From Tiliqua scincoides (Eukaryota; Chordata; Lepidosauria; Squamata; Scincidae), in assembly GCF_035046505.1 (NCBI RefSeq), contig NC_089823.1, positions 29,870,388 to 29,934,387 of the forward strand: DNA of 64,000 nucleotides. The letters are read 5' to 3'. Positions 12,766 to 23,226 of the stretch are shown piece after piece. The translations under genes were made by a program, and so were the position numbers. How positions within the stretch are numbered: the first letter of the stretch is position 1; the number at the start of each line of letters is the position of its first letter. The notes beneath the pieces are model-generated. The model was not told the origin of the DNA. It ran no database searches and worked only from the letters and a program-made list of their open reading frames with translations.

Positions 12766-13144
12766 GTTGAATGAGGGGCATGCTAGGCACTATTTTAATG
12801 GCATCTTTGTCCATGGTGTGTTTGCTCTCCCCCTTAAATAGCACACAGAGTTGGTGTGCATTAAAGGCTTTCTATCCCTTATTATGGTCCCAATCTAGAT
12901 TGGGTGCTATTCCCAAGAAAAAAAGCAAGCACACCAAGGCCAGTGACATGACTGAAATTCTATCTAGTTTGGCCCCTAAACATTACTGTTGCTGCTGAAA
13001 GCAGTGGCTGCAAGCTTATCTTTCCTTGTCCTTTCCATAACATCTAGTTGAACTTACCCAAGTCTTGGGGCACTCACACAAAGACACGTTCACTTGGATG
13101 ACAGCCATCTGAACTGGCCCTTGAGTTGTGACATTCTGTGTTTC

Positions 13145-13184
<40 letters not shown>

Positions 13185-14469
13185 ATCATCAGGGCATGAC
13201 ACAGAGCAGGGTTAAGGAAATGAAGTATGCCATAACATCAACAAATGGGCAAGTTCTACAAGGTATTAGGAGAGGAAGAGGTGAAACATGTGGCTGCCCT
13301 ATTCAGCAGTAGTTGACATCTAGTACCTGGTTGGGCTCTCATTGTGGTTACTTTATATGACTCTAATCTATGTCCCTAATCAAGTTTGTACTGCAACCTA
13401 GTTTTACCTGAGTGTGGACCGAGGACACATTCAGTCAGCAACTCCTGTATGAGCCCCATTGCAATTAACTGGAACAGAAGCCTCATCCCCTGAAAGCCTC
13501 ATTGACAGGTTTCTTAGATTGCTGAGCTTTTGGCAGATACTAATTCCCAGCATGTGGCTAAACTCCTCCAAGGGTTGACATGGTATCCTTTTTGTATCAT
13601 TGAGATTGTTTAGAGCCAGGGTTCAATTCAGTCACTGAACTCCACCAGGCGATGGGGGTCTGCCTGAGGAAAAAGACCTGGCTGTCACCAGGCCAATAGG
13701 GCTGAACAGTTTCAGTTTTCAGGGACAGCAAAACCAGATTTGCTCAACAACTCTCTCTCTCTCCCCTCTCCCCACATTTCTTTTGTAGAAAAAAAAAAAA
13801 ACCCAGTGCAATCTCACATTCTGGAGAACAAGGGACCAGTTATGTTGTAGTACTGCATCGAGGTGGTTTCAGATTCTTGCCTTTGGGCATGTTTAACTAT
13901 TGAAAGAAATCAAACTTCTCTGCCTTCAGAGATCTCCCTCCTCATCAGCTGACTTAATGCTGGGATGCATTGATGCAGAATTCATTTCAAGGAGTTCTCT
14001 TGCTGTCTGAACAGTGGTAAGTGATAGACATTGCTATAAGAAAATCTTCAGGTAGACTGGCTATCAGTTGTAAATGAGTTCACTGTCTAGAACTCTCCAG
14101 GTAGAGAGTTTCTATGCCAACAGTATTTGCCATTAGAACCTCAAGGCAGCAGTTTGTAATCTCACCATGTGATGGGGATAATATACAAATACATCTCTAT
14201 GAACCGCTTTACGCTGAAAGACCATTGGTCCTACAGCCCAGTATCATCCTACTGGGATGCTTTTCCCAGTATCATTGGCAGAAACTATCCAAGGTCTTAG
14301 TGCATCTGAGATCTTTAAGCAGAGATGCTTGGGAATGGACCTGGGCCTTTCTGTATGCAAAATATGTCCTCTATAGCCCTGGCACCTGGAGCAAGGCTTC
14401 TGCTGATGATTGGAGCATACAGGGGTGTATACAGGGGCATCATTCTGTTGATGATTGGAGCATTCAGGG
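12766..14469. other. Unassigned sequence with the (GT)n run
   Basis: No further repeat terminus or coding motif recognised. A short direct repeat (TGATGATTGGAGCAT) closes the stretch next to the LINE fragment. Confidence 0.4.
13147..13183. repeat. (GT)n microsatellite
   Basis: About 18 GT units. Confidence 0.95.
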
Positions 14470-14682
14470 GTGTACAGACTTGGCCAACAGTCTGAGGCAA
14501 AGAGGCAAAGAAGGAAGGCCCATAGCCAGGGAGACAGACCAGGGACAGACTGCACTTGCTCCCAATGTGGAAGGGATTGTCACTCCCGAATCGGCCTTTT
14601 CAGCCACACTAGACGCTGTTCCAGAACCAACATTCAGAGCGCGATACCATAGTCTTTCGAGACTGAAGGTTGCCAACAGTAC
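14470..14682 (+). mobile_element. Short LINE 3' fragment (tail family)
   Basis: Begins CTTGGCCAACAGTCTGAGGC and encodes QRRKAHSQGDRPGTDCTCSQ, CGRDCHSRIGLFSHTRRCSR, then the tail with AGTCTTTCGAGACT and TTGCCAAC. It is bordered on the left by a local direct duplication (GTTGATGATTGGAGCAT, near 14401 and 14447). Confidence 0.82.
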
Positions 14683-14985
14683 AGGGGTGTGTGTGTGTGT
14701 AGGAGTGGTGGTGTCATATATGAGAAAAGATGGTTCTTAATCCAGTTTTGCTCAGCCCACAGCTGTACACATTTGGTCCCTGTTGCATTTATGCAACGTT
14801 GGGCAGAAATGGCTTAAGGTCAGGTCTCAACCAATAGCCACTTCATCCTGTCTTGGTTAAGTTTAAGCTTGTTCTCCTGCATCCAGTCCTATGCAGTTGA
14901 CAAATACAGGTTCAGGGTTTCCACTGTTTTCCTAGGATCTGCTGAAGAGAGGTAGAGCTGGATGTCATCAGTGCACTGATGACCA

Positions 14986-15445
14986 GTGATGCAGACTCGA
15001 GTTGATTGACTTGCACCAAGTCAAACTGAAGTAATTTCACTGACTCAACTTGGACTTGACTCCACAATAAATGAAACAGTGACTTGACTTGTGACTTGAA
15101 GTATTTTAGTGACCGGCCTACATTATTTTAGCAAATGACTTGCATTACACTTTCCTGGGCTCCCCTTACCTGGCCCAGCATGGCCCTGTCCTCCCTGGCC
15201 ATGGTGAGTCATGCTGCGGTTGCCTGACTCTCCTCCCAAGAGTGGTCAGCTGAGGTGCGTGTGAATCCTTCCCCCCAACAGCAGCCAGCCTGGCACCTCT
15301 TCTGGCTGGCTGCTGAGGCTGCGGGGTCCTGGTTGATCTGGGGGGAAGACAGTCTGTACCAGGTGCCCTCTGCAGAGGGTAAGGCAGCAGGGAGGCATTA
15401 GCAGGGATGCGGGAAGGCGAAGGCTAGCTGTAGGATAGGCTTAAA
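14986..15445. mobile_element. ACTTGAGTC-rich DNA element, left end
   Basis: CAGTGATGCAGACTCGAGTT, GATTGACTTGCACC, then many GACTTG/CAAGTC motifs to about 15115 and a GC-rich stretch (15150-15400). The start matches the reversed end at 718 (CAGGGATGGAAACTTGAGTC). Right boundary unknown. Confidence 0.45.
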
Positions 15446-15535
15446 GCCCAATCCTAAGCATGTCTACTTGCAAGTAATTCCTACTGAGTTTAGTAGGGCT
15501 TGCTCCTAAGGAAGTGTGTAGAGGTTTGCAGCCTT
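15444..15535. mobile_element. 90-bp class MITE, worn
   Basis: AAAGCCCAATCCTAAGCATG, CTACTTGCAAGTAATTCC and the complementary right half to GGTTTGCAGCC. Confidence 0.68.
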
Positions 15536-15677
15536 ATATTTCTTTCACTGCTGTGAAAAACAATGCATTCTAGTGCCCATCTTTTTGTCTCAGCTTTATG
15601 ACCTAATTGGGAAGTTTGTGCATGTGAATTGAATCTACATGCATTCTTACTATTGACAGAACCCATGTCTGTGGTTC

Positions 15678-16026
15678 CAGTGGTTCCCAACCTGGGGTAC
15701 GTGTACCCCCAGGATTACCTGCCAAGACCTTTAGGGGTACTTGAAAAAAGAATTGAATAATGGCGGAAAAAGGCAGGTCTGTATTAGAATGCTTTGCGGA
15801 GCTGGTAAGGCAGGAAGGAAGGGAGTGAGCTGGCTGTGAAAGCCCAGCAACTGCTAGTTTCTGGTTATCAATTCACTTATTATCAGATACGGATCAGTAG
15901 CTGAAAACATATATTTGAAATACCAGCAACTATATTAATTGCAAACATTTTGCCAATATGAGGGGTACAATTTATGGAATCAGCTTGCCAAGGGGTACAC
16001 AAGTGAAAAAACATTGGAAACCATTG
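15678..16026. mobile_element. hAT element 144 bp past the B3GAT1-like stop codon
   Basis: Ends CAGTGGTTCCCAACCTGGGG and, reversed, CAATGGTTTCCAATGTTTTT, with GGGGTAC repeats inside both ends. No clear 8-bp duplication survives, so it is older than its neighbours. If the 3' UTR is of ordinary length, it is part of the transcript. Confidence 0.75.
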
Positions 16027-16170
16027 CTCTATGAGGACGAAGACTGATGGCTATAGGATTCTTCTTTTGAATTCTAATAAAGTCACCTTCCAGACCATAT
16101 GTTGTCCATTCTAAATTCAATATGTTTGCAGAGCAGTTCCCAAGCTCACTTACAGCGTTGGATGGTTCCT

Positions 16171-16257
16171 CTACACTTCCATTCTTGGGTCTGTGAATCC
16201 TCGTTTGCCTTCATTTACCAGCGTTGGCCTTTCAGTCCTTGTGTGCCAGACCAAAAC
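16171..16257 (-). CDS. B3GAT1-like: B3GAT1-like coding exon 4 (C-terminus and stop)
   Basis: 87 nt after acceptor TTCTCTCTTTAG, phase 0. It encodes VLVWHTRTERPTLVNEGKRG then FTDPRMEV and TAG. The VWHTRTE block and the EGK-GFTDP tail match the B3GAT1 C-terminus (B3GAT1 ends EGKKGFTDPSVEI in human). It was found by translating the minus strand downstream of exon 3. No AATAAA is seen on the minus strand between the stop and the hAT element that ends at 16026, so the 3' UTR either runs into that element or uses a variant signal. Confidence 0.93.
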   Translation of the reverse strand, partial: VLVWHTRTERPTLVNEGKRGFTDPRMEV

Positions 16258-19200
16258 CTAAAGAGAGAATGTACACCTTATGAGAGCCGCAGAGCCTGGG
16301 CCTGAAGGCCTCGGCAAATCAGTGTTGCTGCAGTTTGTAAATATATGCAAGAAGAATCGTGCGTTTGGCACCTTTAGAGCATGTATACATCAACAAGAGC
16401 CACAATAAGCTTTGTTGCCAGGGTGCACGTACACACACAGCTGTGCGCTGAGTCAATTTGTTTTAAAAGCTTCATAGACGGAACAAAATATTCCAAACAC
16501 AATTAAGCAATAATGAATTTTGAATACAGCAGCGTCACTCATCCAATCATTCTTTTACACGCTCGAAAGTAAATTGGCTTTTTTCCCTCTTCTTCTAGGG
16601 CCAGCAGATGCCAAGTTTTTCAAGGCTATGCCCAAGATCCTTTTGAAGTGCACCGCTAGTATGCAATATATGCCTATGACAAGTAGGCATTTGAACACTT
16701 GGAGACTCAGCAAGGATGTGTGACTGGTTACCATTCCCTGTTGAGTGACAGTGGCAAAGTGGAGTCTTTTCCTGCATAATGTGTGAAATGATCCTCAGAG
16801 ACCACTCTAATTAGGGACAGAAAACTGGCTGAGCGCCATGTTAAACATTTCTTTGCTCTTCTTAGATTTCTTTCTAGTCCTCGATTTCATTTAGTATAGT
16901 GGTTCCCAAACTTTTTAGCACAGGGACCCACTTTTTTAAACGGCACACTATTGGGACCCACCTAGGTTTACCAGATTTTTAAAAAAGACCTAGAAAGAGA
17001 AAATATTTTTATATATTTATTTATTGGTAATAATAACCAGAAAAAAGACCCTCAAACATTTATCTCCCTATGTTTACACATGCATGCAAACTGCAGGAGC
17101 TGAGCTCTTTGCAGGGTAATTAGCAGCTACAGTTATCTAATTTTTGAATAGCCTCAGGGCTTGAGAAAATGTGCTATTTGATCTTTTCATCAACTTTTGG
17201 CGACCCACCCAAAAATCGGTCGCAACCCACCAGTGGGTCCCAACCCACAGTATAGGGACCACTGATTTGGTAGATTCAGTAGATGGCTGTTGCACATACT
17301 CTGCACCTGACTAAACTTCATACATGGAACCAGGAAAGAGTCTACTTAGCTTGTGAGCAGTTTGCTTTGTTTTATCTTTGATTGATGCATGTTGCTTGGC
17401 TCATCTGGAAGTCATCTGGAATTACTTGCTTTTGCAGGACACCTGCTCTTTGCCTGTGGCACAGTTTGATCTGGGTTGCATAGATTAATCGATGAAGGTT
17501 CTGTGCTGGTCCTGACTTTCAACCAGGGGACTGAACTGGATAAGTTTTTGTTTCTTTTTTTGGGATTCTAGGACAATCTAAGTGTTAACTCCAAATACTC
17601 TGTAGGGATGTGGTAAAGTGGGAAAGTATATTTGCCCCCTTTCTCCAACGATGCTAGATTTTAAGATCCTATGGCACTTAGTATTTAATTTAAGTTCTGG
17701 GCTGCAATGAAGTACTCTAATAATACTGACCTTTGTGCAGTTGGCTGCTTTGGGCTCCAATCCATCCATAGTCACCAGATCCTTCAGTAAACTGGATTCC
17801 TGATAGCCTCCTTTTACTCCATCCAGCTTGAATGTCGCTTGAGGTTTCTCCAGGATCAATCTGAGGTTGATGGCAAAGCCAGCCATGTCGATGGCAAATG
17901 GCCGGTTTGGGTCGAACACAGTCTTCCAGCCTACCACTTTTCCAGCTGGGCTCAGTTTGGGGGACTCATACCTGAGACCGCCGACAAAGGCAACAGGCCA
18001 TACGGACACCTTTTTCGTGTAACGCATCTGCTTGGCAGAATGAAAACAAACTGGTGATGGGGATATTTCAAATCCCTTGACTTTGTGCTACCGTCCTCAT
18101 CTTGGATTTCTCCAACTCCCCCCCCCCCCCACACACCTTATTGTTTCCCCAAGTTTGGCTTCTAGCATTCTCCAGAACTGCCATTTCATGTTTGCCTTTC
18201 CCTTTTTGTTTTCCACGCTCACTCCTATAATTGTGCCACTCTCTCTCTCTCTTAAGGTTATCTATCTGGACACTGTAAAGACATTGCACGATGCTGGTGA
18301 GATGCCTGTCATACCCTAAGCCAGTGGTTCCCAAACTTTTTTGACTGGTGACTCCTTTGACCAAGTGGGTCTAGAAACCACATCAGCAGCTTAACAAAGG
18401 TGCTCCCTAACCACCCAGCCAAAGCAAGTGATGGGCAAAGAATACCCCATTTGGCATTTCACACCTTGCATCTCTGTAACTAGTCATACCTGACTGGGAG
18501 GCTGAAGCATATGAATCCAAGAAGGGGTACCGCATGGGCCAATTATTGTCCTAGCATGTGTCACAGGTTGTCTACTGCAGTGGCCCACCCAGTTAGCCAC
18601 CACCCGCCACACTGTATGCTCTGATGCATCTCTGGCACTGGCCAGCATGGCTGTTAGTATGCTGTCTGCACTTTATGTATTATAGAATTATTTTGACAAT
18701 CCCCTCTGTTGTGTGACTGGCTTGTGGCTTTCTCTACCCACCTCCTCAAAAACCTGTTGTATGCCAAAACAGATATGGATAGGACAATACACCCACCCAT
18801 GTGCCTATATCATGGGCCACAAAGATGAGATCACAACAACTGTGAGTGTCATACCTCTTCAAACACCTCCAGGCTATAGGTGTTATCATCGTCAGCAAAG
18901 TACACTACGCCCTCTGGTGGTGGTGTGCCGCTGAAGTTTTCCCTCAACCAACGGAGCCCGAGATTTCTCTGCAATGTGCCCCTTGGAGTGTGAGATGGGA
19001 TCCAGGACGAGCCCACTTTCAGACTTTTTGGCGTCTCAACATTCAGGTGCGTAAAATTTATCCCCGTCTTCTCCAGCAAGTTGGACACTAGGTTGGATCT
19101 TCTGGGAGAGTCCTCTATCACCACCCAATGGAGATTCTGCACATGGAGGAAAGTATTGGCCAGACGGGTCAGCTCAGCTTTTTGCACTGGTCGGGGGTAG

Positions 19201-22200
19201 GTGGGCGTGATCACAAATATGGCAGGCAGCGCATCCAACCATGGGGGAGGCCTGGCGTATACATAGCTTCGTATTATTTTTGGAGAAGTCCCAATTACTG
19301 GTTGCCGAGCACATGAGGAGAACCCATCTTCCCTCGCTAGAGACGTGTTATTGAAGAGAGATTTGGCTGTCACATTTTCATCTGTTTCCTCTAGACCAAA
19401 ACCAAGAAAGTTATTAGAGAAGAAAGAAAAACAGGTCCACTACAATGCAGGTCCATGAGGCCCACCTCTTCAGACCTCTTTGCATTTATGCTAGTTCTGC
19501 CTGGAGTGCTTTTGATCAGCCCCCCCCCCCAAAACAAAAACAAAAAACAAACAGTTTTTGATCAGCTTTAAAGCACCGTAGAAGCAACAAGCTCAATAAG
19601 ATAAGGGGCACTCAGGATTGTGGAGGCAATTATTATATCCAACCTGCATATCTGTCATACAGGAATACTTAAGAGTTTACAAAAGTGAATCCTAGAGAGC
19701 CAGAAGGCTTTGAGTGAACACAATTGCATGGAATGGCAATTACCCCTTAGTGGGGGCATGCTTTAGTGCTCCTTCTGAACCTGTTATGTGGGAGAGAGTT
19801 GTTTGATGAGATGCACTCTGGCACTGAGGCTTGTGGGAATATCATTTTCAGAATTATAAGAATTCAGTGTTATCAGGTTGCAACTCAGATAATTCTTTCC
19901 ACTCTCCCTCTGCAGTGACATTTTTGCCTCTTCACTTAGACCTAAATTCTTCTTAAGCATGAAGGTTCTCTCTATCTTCTGCTGAAGCAAATGGGACTTC
20001 TACCTTGCTCCAAAGGAGATCTGTAGGCATATGCACACACTTGGAATAGGAGTTGAACCACAACTAATCCTGAATCCAAGGAGTGCTTCAGAGGGTGCTT
20101 TAAACCAGGAGTGATCTGAGATGCCAAATCTCTCTGCCACAAAGGGTGCAATCCTAAGGCACCCTTGGGCTGGTGCAAGTCCCTTGCGTCAGCTCAGGAG
20201 GGTTGCAAATGTGCCGTAAGGCACGTTTGTGCCTCCTAAAGAGTTGGCTAGGCTGGTCCATGGAGGTGCGCCGGCCTGTGGAGGTTGACTTAAGCTTCTG
20301 CACCGACAGCTCGCCGAGCTCGGCTGAGGCAAGACTCTGGGGTGGGTGGGGAGGAAAAGGGAGGAGGTGAGAGGGAGGTGTTCAAGGGTGAGGGGAGGGC
20401 GGGTGGTGGGTGGCTCCAGGGGCGGGCAGGGAGCAGGAGGCGGGGCTGGGACCTGGCAGTTATGCCGAATGCCAACCCCGTTCCCTGAGCAGCACGGAGT
20501 GGCTTCAAACCACTCCGCTCTCCTCAGACTTGCACCACCTCAGGAGGTAAGCCACCCTGGCCCCATTGGGTCTCCTCAGACATGTGCCACCTTAGGAAGT
20601 GGCGCATGTCCCAGGAGACCCATTGGGGCCAGGGTGGCTTACCTGAGGGAAGGAGAAGAGTTTCCCCTTACCGCTGGCTTAGCCACTTTGGGCACCTATG
20701 CTGCACTGGATACAGCGCAAGCCTCTTGGCTTGCCTGTTCCAGCGCAAGATAGGATTGTGCCCAAAATTGCCGACATACAAAAAACTATTACTGGTCCAA
20801 AGTAAGTGCTTTGGTAGTCAGACACTCAGAATTCAGATGTATGATTACTGTATGGTTTTATTTTTCTGGTTTTTTAAATCTGTGGTATGGATTTTGTTTG
20901 TTAAAACAGTTAAAAGTATGCAATAAATTCCAGAATTTCTGGAATCTGAGTCTTTTTCAAGGCCTTATGTACTCCAGACATAGTCCTAGATTAGAGGATA
21001 TCAATTTTTTTGCAGGGGATTAATAGACAACTTATAAAATCTGATATAACTTTAATAGGCAGTCTGATATAACATAATAGAAGTAGGCAGTAAGGAGAAA
21101 CTTCTGGCTATTATTAAGATGGTTCTCTTTAGATTTAGTTTAGATGGTTTAGTTTAGATCAGTGGTTCCCAACCTTGACGAACCCACGGACCACTGAGGC
21201 AAAAATTGGAATTGTCGTGGACCACATACAATGCCAGCTGTGGGCGGTCTGGTCTCCACCCTCTCTGGTTGTTCATGGGGAAGCATCTCTCAAGTGAGCA
21301 CTCCCCCATGGACCACCAGAGAGAGTGGAGAATGGACCGCTTGTAGCTGGCACATCAGTCCATTTTCTGCCCTCTCTGGTGGTAGTGCTTACTTGGCAAG
21401 ATGCTGGAAGTGATCAAAGGTGATTTTATTCCTTAGCCCTCACGGATTACTTCTCAGGGTTTTGTGGGCCACCTGTGGACACAGACCACAGGTTGGGAAC
21501 CACTGGTCCTCTATGTATTGTCAAATATTTGTCAATTCTTGTTGAACTTCTAGTTCAGGTTGTGAATTCAATTCTATCAACAGAATATAAACCATCAACT
21601 TGGTGTGATGTCAAAATTGCCCTCATACATAAACCTAGGAAGCCAGCACAGCTCTTCTTATCCTTATAAAATTGTGAATATAAAATTTTTGCAGCTGTTT
21701 TGGCAAAATGATTAGACTTGATTATGTCAAAGGTTATTCATTCAGATCAACAAGGTTTTATTAAAGATAGGATTTTAGTTACAACTGTTTGATAAATGTT
21801 AAATATTAAAGATAATCTGAACTGGAAGAAACAAAAGGACAGCGAAGGACAGCTATAACTTTTATTGTTACCAAAAAAGCCTTTGAGAAAGTGGGATGGA
21901 TTTTTTATTGGATGTCTTTCAAACATTTGGGATTGGAGATAATTTTGTTAAATGGATTAGATCAATTTATTCACCTAGGATACAGTATTTATCCTTTTAT
22001 CCAGTATTTATCCTTTATCCAGTATTTATCCTTTATCAGCTTTTATATGTTTAACCTGAGGTACTAGGCAGGGTTGTCATTTCTCTCCATATCTTTAAAA
22101 ACTTTATCTGGAATCCTTGCTAGCTACAATTAGTAACAGTGTAAATGTTAAGGGTTTGAAGACAAGATTATATTAATGTAAAATCTTGAGACATGTGGAT

Positions 22201-23184
22201 GATTGAGTGTTAACAAATCTGAATCCTGAAAATTCTCTTTCTAAAATTTTGGAAATGGGGGAGGGCGAGGGCGAGGATTATAGTAAAGTGGCAGGTAATG
22301 CTATTTAATCTTACCCAAGTGAAGATGGAGAATCTAAATATTGGCTAAATTTAATATAGAGACTCCTGGAATTCAGGTATCTACAGCTCAATCCTATCCA
22401 AGATAGGGCTGCAGGGCGGTTGGAATTATGACAGTGGAAGTCATATCTGCTGTTGTAAAATGGTTGTTGATGGTGCATGCGGTGTGTCGTCAGTGGCCAT
22501 TCTGTGAGCACTGCCACAAGAGGCAGCACTGCTGCAGCTCCATCACTGGACCCCACTGCGCCTCCCAGACCCAGTAAATCAGATGTATGAATTTGGGACG
22601 AAACTGGGTGGGGAGAATGGGGCATGGGGAGGTGGCAAGAGGCCATGAATCTGGTGGCATTGATATGCACCGGATCCTATCCCCTCCATTGAGGAGCTCT
22701 CCACGCCCATTTTCTCTCCATAGACACAAACACCCAAAGCAGTGGAGTATGTTAGAGGAGACCCATGGTGGCTCAAGGAGTTACTGGGAGGTAGGTAAAA
22801 ATAATTCTCATTTACCTCCTGTTTTCCCTCAAGTCATCACCCTCCACCACTGGATGCAGCATGCATCTTTTTGGCTTGGCTGCACTGGTGCAGCTTGCAG
22901 GGGCTTGAATTGGGCCTCTAGGACTTTTTTCCCCTAACTCCAATTTAGATGTCCATAAACTTACTGTAATTACATGACATTATTTTTAAAAGTCACAGAT
23001 TATTTAAATAATTTGATTCACCTTTTGTTTTCTTTTTTCTTTTTTCCCCTTTTTTGAGAAAATAAATGTGGTAAAAATGGTTATATTTTCATTAGGTAGG
23101 AAATTGTTAGGGCTTTATTAATCTAGAATAAATTTAGATGCTATGGTTTGCTTGGGAAATACCCTATGCTTTGGATGAGGATTT

Positions 23185-23226
<42 letters not shown>

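Noticed and set aside
13147-13183. Z-DNA or regulatory GT tract
   Set aside because: An ordinary dinucleotide microsatellite with no gene nearby; nothing supports a function.
18324-18450. Complete hAT in intron 2
   Set aside because: Only one terminus found; no inverted partner or 8-bp duplication before exon 2.
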